Assembly (NCBI GenBank): GCA_030039035.1
Contig: JASHQQ010000292.1
Coordinates: 1 to 36,496, forward strand
Length of the DNA stretch: 36,496 bases
DNA from: Acidobacteriaceae bacterium
GTDB lineage: Bacteria; Acidobacteriota; Terriglobia; Terriglobales; Acidobacteriaceae
Direction of reading: 5' to 3'
Each line of letters opens with the position of its first letter. Position 1 is the first letter of the stretch. Below, piece by piece: positions 13,873 to 21,476 of this stretch. A program made the translations under genes and the position numbers. Under the pieces are notes generated by a model that ran no database searches, was not told where the DNA came from, and was given only the letters and a program-made list of their open reading frames with translations.

Positions 13873-15303
13873 ATGGGCCTGGTGGTGATGAAATTCGGCG
13901 GCACGTCGGTAGAGGATCCGGCAGCGATCGGCCGAACCGCGTCCATCGTGGCCGGACGGGTCGCCGCGGGCAAGCGCCCCGTGGTGATCGTGAGCGCCAT
14001 GTCCAAGGTCACCGACCAGTTGCTGCGCGCCGCGGGCGCCGCCGCGCAGGGCGACCGCACCGGGGCGCTCGCCATCGCCTCGCGGCTGCGTTCGCGCCAT
14101 CGCGACACGGCCTTTGCGCTGGTGAAGGATGCGGCCGCGCTTGCCAACTGGATCGAGCAGAAGTTCGACTCGCTGGACGAGATTCTGCGCGGCCTCGCGG
14201 CGATCCTCGAGCTCACGCCGCGCATCTCCGACCTGATCGTGAGCTATGGCGAGCAGATCTCCAGCCGCATGATCGCGGCGGCGTTTCGCGAGCGCGGCAT
14301 CGACGCGGCGCATGTGGACGCGCGCGAGATTATTGTCACCGATTCGCAGTACCAGAAGGCCATCCCCATCGACTCGGCCATCGACAAACGCTCCGCCGAC
14401 AAGCTGCCGCCGCTGATCAGGGAAAGCAAAGTGCCCGTGATGGGCGGCTTCATCGGCGCCAACGAGTCCGGCATTACCACCACGCTGGGTCGCGGCGGCT
14501 CCGACTTTACGGCCGCGCTGGTGGGCAGCGCCATGGGCGCCGAAGTGATCGAGATCTGGACCGACGTCGATGGCATCATGACCTGCGACCCGCGCGTTTG
14601 CGCCGACGCGCTGCGCGTCAAGGTCGTCAGTTTTGAAGAGGCGGCGGAGTTGGCCTACTTCGGCGCCAAGGTGCTGCATCCGGCCACGATTCTGCCGGCC
14701 GTGAAGAAGAACATTCCCGTGCTGGTGCTCAACAGCCGCAACGCCGCCTGCGAGGGCACGCGCATCATCTCGCTGCCGCCGCGCTGCAAGAGCCCGTTCA
14801 AGTCCATCGCGGTGAAGAAGAAGCTGAGCATTATCGATGTGGTCGCCAGCCGCATGCTGATGACGCACGGCTATCTGAAGCAGATCTTCGATATCTTCGA
14901 CAAGCATATGTGCCCGGTCGACATGGTTTCGACCAGCGAGGTTTCCGTTTCGCTCACCGTCGACTCGAACGAGAAGCTGCCCGCCATTGCCGCCGACCTG
15001 AGCCGCCTCGCCGACGTGAAATACGAGGGCCGCAAGGCGCTGGTCTGCCTTGTCGGCGATGACATCCGCGGCAAGAGCGGCATGGCCGCACAGTTATTCG
15101 CGGCCATCCGGCATATCAACGTGCGCATGATCTCGCAGGGCGCCAGCGAAATCAACATGAGCTTCATGATCGAAGAGGACGACGCCGACGAGGCCGTGCG
15201 CTCGCTCCACGCCGCATTCTTCCAGGATCCCGATCCGGATATCTTCGATGTGGAAGCGAGAAAGCAACTGACGCAAAGCGAACAGTTGACAGCGGGGAGC
15301 TGA
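13873..15303 (+). CDS. lysC: Aspartate kinase
   Basis: Phosphorylates aspartate, the first committed step of the aspartate pathway. 476 residues from the ATG at 13873, chosen because GAGGGG lies 8 nt upstream and the family starts just before the KFGGTS motif (residues 7-12). The kinase domain includes GGFIGANESGITTTLGRGGSD (in two parts, about 196-216) and EIWTDVDGIMTCDPR. Two ACT-type regulatory segments follow (MVSTSEVSVSLTVDS and ISQGASEINMSFMIEEDD), so feedback inhibition by an end product is expected. The last residues (TQSEQLTAGS) are encoded by GCTGACAGC-like repeat DNA, so the tail may vary between strains. Sits between asd and dapB. Confidence 0.96.
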   Translation: MGLVVMKFGGTSVEDPAAIGRTASIVAGRVAAGKRPVVIVSAMSKVTDQLLRAAGAAAQGDRTGALAIASRLRSRHRDTAFALVKDAAALANWIEQKFDSLDEILRGLAAILELTPRISDLIVSYGEQISSRMIAAAFRERGIDAAHVDAREIIVTDSQYQKAIPIDSAIDKRSADKLPPLIRESKVPVMGGFIGANESGITTTLGRGGSDFTAALVGSAMGAEVIEIWTDVDGIMTCDPRVCADALRVKVVSFEEAAELAYFGAKVLHPATILPAVKKNIPVLVLNSRNAACEGTRIISLPPRCKSPFKSIAVKKKLSIIDVVASRMLMTHGYLKQIFDIFDKHMCPVDMVSTSEVSVSLTVDSNEKLPAIAADLSRLADVKYEGRKALVCLVGDDIRGKSGMAAQLFAAIRHINVRMISQGASEINMSFMIEEDDADEAVRSLHAAFFQDPDPDIFDVEARKQLTQSEQLTAGS

Positions 15304-15325
15304 CAGCATGCAGCAGACAGCAAAG
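15295..15325 (+). repeat. Imperfect GCTGACAGCA-type units at the 3' end of lysC
   Basis: GGGGAGCTGACAGCATGCAG and following units overlap the lysC stop. They are roughly complementary to the segment 15443-15469 (GTCGGCTGTCTGCTGTAAGC) before dapB, giving another inverted pair around a spacer. Confidence 0.5.
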
Positions 15326-15385
15326 AGCTGACGACCACCAATCTCTGTTCCCTGTTCCCTTTCCTCAGTTCTCTGACCCTGCCCC

Positions 15386-15441
15386 TGATCCCTGATCCCT
15401 GATCCCTGCTCTCTGCTCTCTGCTCTCTGCTCTCTGAGCCC
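15386..15441 (+). repeat. Heptad tandem array (8 units) upstream of dapB
   Basis: TGATCCC x3, TGCTCTC x4, TGAGCCC. The first units are identical to those between atpA and the four-helix-bundle gene at 1983-2003. Confidence 0.9.
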
Positions 15442-15469
15442 TGTCGGCTGTCTGCTGTAAGCTGTCCCC

Positions 15470-16171
15470 ATGCTCCTTCTCGTCCTCGGCAAAGGCAAAA
15501 CCGGGAGCGTTGTCGCCGAAGTGGCGCGCGAGCGCGGCCACAGCGTGCGCGTTCTCGACCAGGCCGAGAACCGCGGCGCCGCGGCGCTGACCGCGCCGGC
15601 CGTGGCCGGCGTCGACGTCTTCGTCGATTTCACCAATCCTGACGCGGCTGTAGAGAACATGCGCGCCATTCTCGCCCTTGGCTGCCGCATCGTGGTGGGC
15701 ACCACCGGCTGGTACGAAAAGATCGACGAGATGAAAGCGCTGGCGCTGCGGCGCGGCGGCGGGCTCGTCTACGGCGCCAACTTCTCGCTGGGCGTGCAAC
15801 AGCTCTTCCGGCTCACCGAACAGCTCGCGCATCTCGATGGCTACAACTTCGGGATCGTCGAGACCCACCACGCCTCGAAGGTCGATGCGCCCTCCGGAAC
15901 GGCCATCACGCTGCGGCAGATCATCGAGGCTGTCCGGCCGGGAATGCACATCGAAGTCACATCGCATCGCGTGGGTGAAGTGGCTGGCGAGCACGTCGTC
16001 AAGGCGACGAGCGACTGGGACGCGCTCGAGCTCAAGCACGTCACTCACTCGCGCCGCGGCTTCGCGCTGGGCGCCGTGCGCGCCGCCGAGTGGCTCGCCG
16101 GCCAATCCGGCGTGTGGGACTTCCGCGAGATCTTCGATCAGTTGCAGGTCCGCAATAGACCTGGGAAATGA
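15470..16171 (+). CDS. dapB: 4-hydroxy-tetrahydrodipicolinate reductase
   Basis: Reduces the DapA product in the diaminopimelate/lysine pathway. 233 residues. N-terminal dinucleotide loop LGKGKTGSVV (6-15), and the family signature VETHHASKVDAPSGTA, with the two histidines at 133-134 and K137 as catalytic residues. VVGTTGWYEK and GANFSLGVQ are also typical. Slightly short for the family (usually 240-270). The ATG follows a repeat array without a Shine-Dalgarno sequence; TAAGCT 6 nt upstream could be a -10 box of a leaderless transcript. Its stop abuts the stop of the opposing sigma-factor gene with no gap. Confidence 0.95.
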   Translation: MLLLVLGKGKTGSVVAEVARERGHSVRVLDQAENRGAAALTAPAVAGVDVFVDFTNPDAAVENMRAILALGCRIVVGTTGWYEKIDEMKALALRRGGGLVYGANFSLGVQQLFRLTEQLAHLDGYNFGIVETHHASKVDAPSGTAITLRQIIEAVRPGMHIEVTSHRVGEVAGEHVVKATSDWDALELKHVTHSRRGFALGAVRAAEWLAGQSGVWDFREIFDQLQVRNRPGK

Positions 16172-17476
16172 TCAAAGCTCGCCTTCCACTTCAGCCAATC
16201 TCTTCGCCAGAAATCTCCGGTCCGCCTCCTGCGTCGCCAGCTTCAGCGCTTCCCGATACGCCTCGGCCGCCGGCCCCCACCGTTCAAGCCGCCGCAGCAG
16301 GTCGGCGCGCGCGGCGGGCAGCAGGTAGTAACCGCGCAGGTCGCCGCGCCGCTCGATCTCCTCGATCAGCCGCAAGCCCGCTTCGCACCCTGAGGCCATG
16401 GCCACCGCAGCGGCGCGGTTCAGCTCGATGACCGGCGATGGCTGCAATCGCAGCAGCACGTCGTAGAGCGCCACGATCTGCGCCCAGTCGGTTTGCCCGG
16501 CGCTCGCCGCCTGCGCGTGAACCGCGGCGATGGCGGCCTGCACCGAATACGCGCCCGGCGCAGCCCGCAGCGCCGACCCGGCGAGCGCCAGCCCCTCGCG
16601 AATCTTCGCCCGATCCCACGATCGCCGGTCCTGCTCTTCGAGCAACACCGGTTCGCCATCGCTCGATCTGCGCGCGTCGCGCCGCGCGTCGTGCAGCAGC
16701 ATCAGCGCCAGCAGCCCTCGCACCTCCGGCTCGCCAGGCAGCAGTTCGCCAAGCAGACGGCCCAGGCGGATGGCCTCGTCGCTCAGAGCGCGGCCTTCGC
16801 CGGCCGCGTTGTATCCCTCGTTGAAGACGAGATAGACAACCAGCAGCACGGCGGCCAGCCGCTCGGCGAGTTCGGCGCGCGGCGGTGTGCGATAGGGAAT
16901 GCCCGCATCGCGGATCTTCTGCTGCGCCCGCACCAGCCGTTGCGCCATGGTCGGTGCGGGCGTCAGGAATCCGCGGGCGATCTGCTCGGTCGTCAGTCCG
17001 CACAACGTGCGCAGCGTGAGCGCCACCTGCGCCTCGGTGGCCAGCGCCGGGTGGCAGCAGGTGAAGATCAGCCGCAGGCGATCGTCTTCGAGCACATTCT
17101 CCTCATCCTCGAATGCCGGCATCTGTTCAAGCGCCGCAAGCACGACGTCCGGGTCGCGCACGTCTTCCCATCGCGTCTTGCGGCGCAGCGCATCGATGGC
17201 CTTGTGGCGCGCGGTCAGCATCAGCCATCCCTGCGGATTCGGCGGCATGCCCTCGCGCGGCCATTGCTCCAGCGCCGCCGTGAACGCTTCCTGCGCCGCC
17301 TCTTCGGCGACCTCGAAGCTGCCGGCGACGCGAATCAGCGTGGCGACGATCCTGCCCCAATGTTCGCGATAAATCCGATCGAGGTTTTCCTGAGCGAACT
17401 CCACCGGCTGCGCCCCGACTCCAGCGTAGCCCGCCGCGGGCGTTCTTGGGAAAAGCCCGCGTCCTCCAGCGGTCAT
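16172..17476 (-). CDS. ECF42-type RNA polymerase sigma factor with C-terminal extension
   Basis: An extracytoplasmic-function sigma factor of the long class. The sigma-2 region (about 30-105) includes the helix GWLMLTARHKAIDALRRK. The sigma-4 region (about 150-200) has ALTLRTLCGLTTEQIARGFL and MAQRLVRAQQKIRDAG. A DUF6596-like domain follows (FNEGYNAAGEGRALSDEAIRLGRLL), then a helical TPR-like C-terminus with APGAYSVQAAIAAVHA and YDVLLRLQPSPVIELNRAAAV. Members of this group are usually encoded next to YCII/DGPF proteins, as here. ATG at 17476 gives 434 residues; GTG at 17404 gives 410, closer to the usual size, so the start is open. No anti-sigma gene is nearby. An octad repeat array fills the spacer before it. 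Confidence 0.92.
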   Translation of the reverse strand: MTAGGRGLFPRTPAAGYAGVGAQPVEFAQENLDRIYREHWGRIVATLIRVAGSFEVAEEAAQEAFTAALEQWPREGMPPNPQGWLMLTARHKAIDALRRKTRWEDVRDPDVVLAALEQMPAFEDEENVLEDDRLRLIFTCCHPALATEAQVALTLRTLCGLTTEQIARGFLTPAPTMAQRLVRAQQKIRDAGIPYRTPPRAELAERLAAVLLVVYLVFNEGYNAAGEGRALSDEAIRLGRLLGELLPGEPEVRGLLALMLLHDARRDARRSSDGEPVLLEEQDRRSWDRAKIREGLALAGSALRAAPGAYSVQAAIAAVHAQAASAGQTDWAQIVALYDVLLRLQPSPVIELNRAAAVAMASGCEAGLRLIEEIERRGDLRGYYLLPAARADLLRRLERWGPAAEAYREALKLATQEADRRFLAKRLAEVEGEL

Positions 17477-17494
17477 CAAGTCGCCGTTCTTCGC

Positions 17495-17566
17495 TGCGTC
17501 CCTTCGTCCCTCAGTCCCTCAGTCCCTTAGTCCCTCAGTCCCTTCGTCCCTTCGTCCCTTGTTCCC
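17495..17566 (+). repeat. Octad tandem array (9 units) upstream of the sigma-factor gene
   Basis: Nine contiguous 8-mers of the form T(T/C)(C/A)GTCCC. On the transcript strand they read GGGACGAA or GGGACTGA. They occupy nearly all of the 99-nt spacer between the AhpD-like gene and the sigma gene. Confidence 0.95.
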
Positions 17567-17575
17567 TCCGCAAGC

Positions 17576-18151
17576 TCAATGCGCGGTCGCCATCTCCTTC
17601 TGCCTCTTCCTGCTGAAGTCGCAAAGCATGTCGGAATGGATGTTCAGTCCGATGTTGGTCATGTTGTAGAAGTGCTCGCTGGCCACCAGCCACACGATCT
17701 CGCAGATGGCGCGCTCGGTGAAGTGTTTCTGCAGCCGCTCGAAGGTGCGCGGATCGACCTTCTTTTCCCGAGTCAGTTCCGTCGCGAATTCGAGCGCCGC
17801 CCGTTCCGCATCGCTGAAGAGCGGGCTGGTGCGGTATTCGCCTATCGCGTCGAACCTGGCTTCGTCCATGTGCGACTTGATGGCGATTGCGCGGCCTATA
17901 TCGATGCAGAACTCGCAGACGTTGATTCGCGCCACGCACTCGCGCACCAGAAACTGTGTCTCCTCCGGCAGCGTCAGCTTCTTGTCGAGCTTGCCGATCT
18001 GCCCGAAGAACTTTCCGAAAGCCAACGGCATGCGCGCGACAAAGACCTTGGCCGGCGTGAGCACCTTGCCGAACTGCCGGCGCATGGCCGAATACACCAT
18101 CTTCATCATGAGGCTGCCCGGGTTTTCAATGGGTGCGAGAAAGGTGTCCAT
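17576..18151 (-). CDS. AhpD-like/carboxymuconolactone decarboxylase-family protein
   Basis: 191 residues. The core RECVARINVCEFCIDIGRAIA holds a CxxC pair (C79, C82), followed by an acidic and helical segment with DAERAALEFATEL and AICEIVWLVASEHFYNMTNIGL. This is the AhpD-like fold, whose CxxC members act as thiol peroxidases or disulfide reductases. In the classic motif a histidine lies three residues after the second Cys; here that position is Ile-Gly, so peroxidase activity is doubtful. ATG at 18151 is chosen because AAGGAG lies 8 nt upstream. Middle gene of a YCII - AhpD-like - sigma operon; its role may be redox-related, which is inference. Confidence 0.85.
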   Translation of the reverse strand: MDTFLAPIENPGSLMMKMVYSAMRRQFGKVLTPAKVFVARMPLAFGKFFGQIGKLDKKLTLPEETQFLVRECVARINVCEFCIDIGRAIAIKSHMDEARFDAIGEYRTSPLFSDAERAALEFATELTREKKVDPRTFERLQKHFTERAICEIVWLVASEHFYNMTNIGLNIHSDMLCDFSRKRQKEMATAH

Positions 18152-18317
18152 GGCGCGACTCCTTGGGTTTTGCGTTCCCTGGCGCAGGGCTCCTCCGCCG
18201 CCAGGCTCGCGGCGGAAGCCCCGTTCCCTCATGTTGCCGGGTTGCCTCACTCTTTTTGCCCGGTGTCGGGCAAGGGGTGGGACCGCCGGTGTCAAAGTCC
18301 GATTCGTATCGGCAAAT

Positions 18318-18674
18318 TCACGGCCTTGGCATTTCGAAGACCGGCCGCACCTCGATCGAACCAAAGTGCGCCGAGGGAATCCGCGCCGCGATCGCCGTCG
18401 CCTCGTCGAGATCCCTGGCTTCGATCAGGTAGTAGCCGCCGAGCTGTTCCTTGGTCTCGGCGAAAGGTCCGTCCGTAGTCAGTGTCTTGCCGTTGCGCAC
18501 GCGCACCGTCGTCGCTTTGGCCACATCGTGCAGCCGGTTGCCGCCCTTGTAGTGGCCGCTGGCGACGATTCCTTGTGAGAACTCGCCGAAAGCCTTCGTC
18601 ATTTTGCCGGCTTCGGCCTCCGACAACTTGTTCCAGTCACTCTCCGCGCCGTAGATCAGTAGCAGATATTGCAT
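18318..18674 (-). CDS. YCII-related (DGPF domain) protein
   Basis: 118 residues beginning MQYLLLIYGAESDW. TTDGPFAETKEQLGGYYLIEARDLDEATAIAARIP (about 66-101, read in parts) is the diagnostic DGPF segment. The fold is a small ferredoxin-like domain; the biochemical role is not established. Genes of this family are classic partners of ECF42-type sigma factors, and it is the first gene of the three-gene minus-strand operon here. It might be a regulator or target of the sigma factor; this is inference from context. Confidence 0.93.
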   Translation of the reverse strand: MQYLLLIYGAESDWNKLSEAEAGKMTKAFGEFSQGIVASGHYKGGNRLHDVAKATTVRVRNGKTLTTDGPFAETKEQLGGYYLIEARDLDEATAIAARIPSAHFGSIEVRPVFEMPRP

Positions 18675-18777
18675 CGGTTCCAGGCCTCCTTTTGCCTGCT
18701 CTGTCCGGTTATCGAACAGCCGGCTGCGTTTTCGACAGCGTGGCGAAGAATTTTTCAGCGAATCTTCGCGTGCATGG

Positions 18778-19152
18778 CTATGGCCGGGCGGGCGCAGAGT
18801 GTTGCATCCCCAGCATGCCCGTCACTGCCGCAAGCCGCTTGTCCGTCGTCCACAGGGAAACCGAAGCAATCGCGGCAGCAGCCAGCAGGTGCGCGTCCAT
18901 GTAGCCGATGCCCCTTCCGCCAAGCCGATGCCGGTCGAGAAAGAAAAGCACCTCGTCTTCGCCGGCTGGGGCAACCTGCGGCAGAGCCTTCAAAAGACCC
19001 AGCACGGTCGCTCGCCGCGCCGGGTTCCCGCATGCAATCTCGCCAATGATGAACGGATGCGTCGCTGCCGAATTCGTCGTAAGCAGCGTGACGAGGTGAC
19101 CGTTCGATGAGCGGAGATGATCCATCCACACTGAAGAATCGACGAGAACCAT
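18778..19152 (-). CDS. vapC: PIN-domain toxin, VapC-like
   Basis: 124 residues. The PIN-domain acidic residues are visible: D5 in VLVDSSVWMDHL, E38 in IIGEIACG, D86 in GIGYMDAHLLAAA and D104 in WTTDKRL. These coordinate metal for RNA cleavage. VapC toxins cut tRNA or rRNA when their antitoxin is degraded. It starts 12 nt after the antitoxin gene on the same strand, the standard vapBC order. No feature suggests inactivation. Confidence 0.9.
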   Translation of the reverse strand: MVLVDSSVWMDHLRSSNGHLVTLLTTNSAATHPFIIGEIACGNPARRATVLGLLKALPQVAPAGEDEVLFFLDRHRLGGRGIGYMDAHLLAAAAIASVSLWTTDKRLAAVTGMLGMQHSAPARP

Positions 19153-19164
19153 CGCCAGTGCCGC

Positions 19165-19395
19165 TCAGTTCTCTCCGCCGCGCCGCCGCGCCGCGTCCTT
19201 CAGATCGGGCTGCGAGCCGCCGAGACGCGCCAGACGCAAAGCGCTCTCGCGCTGGATCAGGGCTTCGAGCGCCGATCTGATCAGGGGCCCGTTCTCGCTG
19301 ATGCCGCTCAACGCCTGCGCCTGGGCCAGCAGCGAGTCGTCGATAGTCACTGTGGTCCGCACGATCATGCTCCTGTTTCGCATCGAAGATACCAT
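19165..19395 (-). CDS. vapB: VapB-like antitoxin
   Basis: 76 residues if the first ATG (19395) is used. The core MIVRTTVTIDDSLLAQAQALSG with the following helix is a ribbon-helix-helix type DNA-binding start, and the C-terminal LKDAARRRG would bind the toxin. Internal ATGs at 19383 and 19368 are also possible; AGGAG lies only 1 nt before the latter, which is too close, so the start is uncertain. It is expected to bind its own promoter. The pair lies between the sigma operon and dapA, divergent from dapA. Confidence 0.82.
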   Translation of the reverse strand: MVSSMRNRSMIVRTTVTIDDSLLAQAQALSGISENGPLIRSALEALIQRESALRLARLGGSQPDLKDAARRRGGEN

Positions 19396-19474
19396 GGAAG
19401 ATGCTTATCATGATGCGCCGGCAACCGGTGGCGCTGAGGATATCCGGAACCCCGGCGCCGCGCTCCGACCGGTA

Positions 19475-19480
19475 TACACT
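19475..19480 (+). promoter_or_regulatory. Candidate -10 box of dapA, leaderless
   Basis: TACACT (within GGTATACACT) ends 8 nt before the dapA ATG, so the transcript would start at or next to the start codon. No Shine-Dalgarno sequence is present. Confidence 0.4.
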
Positions 19481-19488
19481 CTCCTTGC

Positions 19489-20415
19489 ATGAAAACGACA
19501 GGTTGCGGCACGGCTCTGGTCACGCCTTTTTGCGCCGACGGCTCGATCGACGAAGAGGCGCTGCGGGCGTTGGTGGACTGGCAGATCGACTCCGGCATCG
19601 ATTTTCTGGTGGCTTGCGGCTCAACAGGCGAAGCGGCCACGCTGGAAGAGGAAGAATGGCTGCTGGCGGTGCGCCTCGTCGTGGAAGCCGCCGACGGGCG
19701 CGTGCCGGTCTGGGCCGGCTGCACGCACAACTGCACACGCGCGCTTCTGCGCCAGGCCGTGCGGCTGCGCGAGATTCGCGGCCTTGCCGCCGTGCTCTCC
19801 GCCAACCCTTACTACAACAAGCCTTCGCAGGAGGGCCAGTTCCAGCACTTCCTGGCCCTGGCGCGGGCCGTCGATCCACTCCCCGTCGCGCTCTACAACG
19901 TGCCCGGGCGCACGGCAGTCAATCTCGAGCCGGAGACGGTGGCCCGCCTGGCCGCGGCCGCGCCCAATATCCAGGCCATCAAGGAAGCCGGCGGCAAGCT
20001 TCCACAGTTCGCCGCGCTGGTGCACAGCCTGCCGCGCGAGTTCAAGGTCTTTTCCGGCGACGACAACATGGCTCTCGCCGCCATCGGCATCGGTGCGCAG
20101 GGCCTCGTCAGCGTGGCTTCCAACGAGGCGCCGGCCGAGATCGGCGAGATGATCCGCGCGGCGCTCGGCGGCGACTGGCCCAGGGCGCGCGACCTCGAAC
20201 ACCGCTATATGCAGCTTATGGAAGCCAACTTCTGGGAGTCGAATCCGGCGCCGGTCAAAACCATGCTCAGCCTGATGGGCCGGTGCAATCACACGCTGCG
20301 TCTGCCGCTGGTTCCACCCTCCGAGGCCGTCCGCGCCAGGCTCGAAAGGCTGGCCGGAGAGCTTGGCCTGCTCAAGTACGCGCCGGCCCCTGCTGTTGAC
20401 CTGCACATGTATTGA
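19489..20415 (+). CDS. dapA: 4-hydroxy-tetrahydrodipicolinate synthase
   Basis: Condenses pyruvate with aspartate semialdehyde at the branch to diaminopimelate. 308 residues. Motifs: GSTGEAATL (44-52), the catalytic tyrosine in ALYNVPGRT (Y136, with R141) and the Schiff-base lysine in AIKEAGG (K165). The last turn GLVSVASNEAP is also typical. The family also includes N-acetylneuraminate lyase-type enzymes, but GSTGEA, YNVPGRT and the neighbourhood of dapB, lysC and asd favour DapA. Separated from dapB by the minus-strand sigma and vapBC block. A TACACT box directly precedes the ATG. Confidence 0.94.
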   Translation: MKTTGCGTALVTPFCADGSIDEEALRALVDWQIDSGIDFLVACGSTGEAATLEEEEWLLAVRLVVEAADGRVPVWAGCTHNCTRALLRQAVRLREIRGLAAVLSANPYYNKPSQEGQFQHFLALARAVDPLPVALYNVPGRTAVNLEPETVARLAAAAPNIQAIKEAGGKLPQFAALVHSLPREFKVFSGDDNMALAAIGIGAQGLVSVASNEAPAEIGEMIRAALGGDWPRARDLEHRYMQLMEANFWESNPAPVKTMLSLMGRCNHTLRLPLVPPSEAVRARLERLAGELGLLKYAPAPAVDLHMY

Positions 20416-20598
20416 TCGTTATTGGGAACGCCTTCCCTTTTCGCCTTCAAAGCGGTGTCACGATTCCTGCCACGAGGCTACATTTCCGTTGCGGTGCAAT
20501 TTCGCGCCGTGCTACGGTTCTGCGATCGGCGGAAGCGTGCGCCGCGATGCGAAACCCGCGCACCCTTCTTCGCCATCAGCTAAGGAGATCGAAAATCC

Positions 20599-21396
20599 AT
20601 GAGCAAGACCAGAATTCTATCGCTCGTATTGACCTTCGCCGCGAGCCTTTCCGCGGTCGCGCAGGCCCCCATTGGCCCCAACCCTGCCCTGTCCGGTCCT
20701 TGTAAAGAACTTCCCACGCACAAGGATTTGCAGACCGCGCTCACCGGCGCCGTTAACGTGGCAGGCGGCAACGGCGGCTTCGGCCTCAATATGTGGGCCA
20801 CGGTCGTCAATCGCGACGGCATCGTCTGCGCCGTCGCGTTCTCCGGCGCCAATCGCGGCGACCAGTGGCCGGGCAGCCGCGTCATCTCCGCGCAAAAGGC
20901 CAACACGGCCAACGCCTTCAGCCTGCCCAAGCTGGCGCTCTCCACCGCGCAGCTCTACTCTGCGGTCCAGCCCGGCGGCTCGCTCTACGGCCTGCAGGCT
21001 TCGAACCCCGTCAACACCGAAGTTGCCTACGGCGGCAACGCCACGAACTTTGGACAGGTCAACGATCCAATGGTCGGCGGACGCATCGGCGGCGTCAACG
21101 TCTTCGGCGGAGGCCTCGCGCTCTATAACAAGGCCGGCACGCTCCTCGGCGGCCTGGGCGTCAGCGGCGACTCTTCCTGCGCCGATCACAACATCGCCTG
21201 GCGTACGCGCCACACGCTCAATCTCGACTTTGTTCCTGCCGGGGTGGGGCCCGATTCCACGCGCCCCGATAACATCGTCTACGACATCACGCCGGCCACC
21301 GGACTCTTGATGGGCATCAGCGCCTCCGGCTGGGGACACCCGGTCTGCTCCCAGGCCGCCGAGACCATCGCCGGACAGTTGCCGGTGGTTCAGTAG
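20599..21396 (+). CDS. Secreted GlcG/HbpS-like heme-binding-family protein
   Basis: 265 residues with an N-terminal signal peptide (LSLVLTFAASLSAVAQA, cleavage near residue 22). The body contains GFGLNMWATVVNRDGIVCAVAFSG, SRVISAQKANTANAFS and GGLALYNKAGTLLGGLGVSGDSSCADHNIAWRTR (read in parts), which match the DUF336 family: heme-binding HbpS of Streptomyces and GlcG. Function in most bacteria is unknown; HbpS acts in heme and oxidative-stress sensing. It would be periplasmic here. AAGGAG lies 10 nt before the ATG. A complex inverted repeat follows the gene. Confidence 0.85.
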   Translation: MSKTRILSLVLTFAASLSAVAQAPIGPNPALSGPCKELPTHKDLQTALTGAVNVAGGNGGFGLNMWATVVNRDGIVCAVAFSGANRGDQWPGSRVISAQKANTANAFSLPKLALSTAQLYSAVQPGGSLYGLQASNPVNTEVAYGGNATNFGQVNDPMVGGRIGGVNVFGGGLALYNKAGTLLGGLGVSGDSSCADHNIAWRTRHTLNLDFVPAGVGPDSTRPDNIVYDITPATGLLMGISASGWGHPVCSQAAETIAGQLPVVQ

Positions 21397-21404
21397 ATTC
21401 CGAT

Positions 21405-21472
21405 CTCCGAGGCAGGCGATCCTGCTGACTCCTTCACGGTGAGTCGGCCTCCGATCTTCACTTGCCTCGGAG
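21405..21472. terminator. Nested inverted repeat between convergent genes
   Basis: Arms CTCCGAGGCA (21405-21414) and TGCCTCGGAG (21463-21472) enclose GCAGG/CCTGC (21412-21416 and 21421-21425) and GACTC/GAGTC (21427-21431 and 21441-21445). The first inner stem overlaps the outer arm slightly, so alternatives exclude one another. No strong T-run is seen. Its position between two stop codons suggests a bidirectional terminator. Confidence 0.45.
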
Positions 21473-21476
21473 GCAG

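Noticed and set aside
19165-19368. VapB start at the ATG of 19368
   Set aside because: AGGAG lies only 1 nt before this ATG, too close for normal initiation, so the longer forms are kept as possible.
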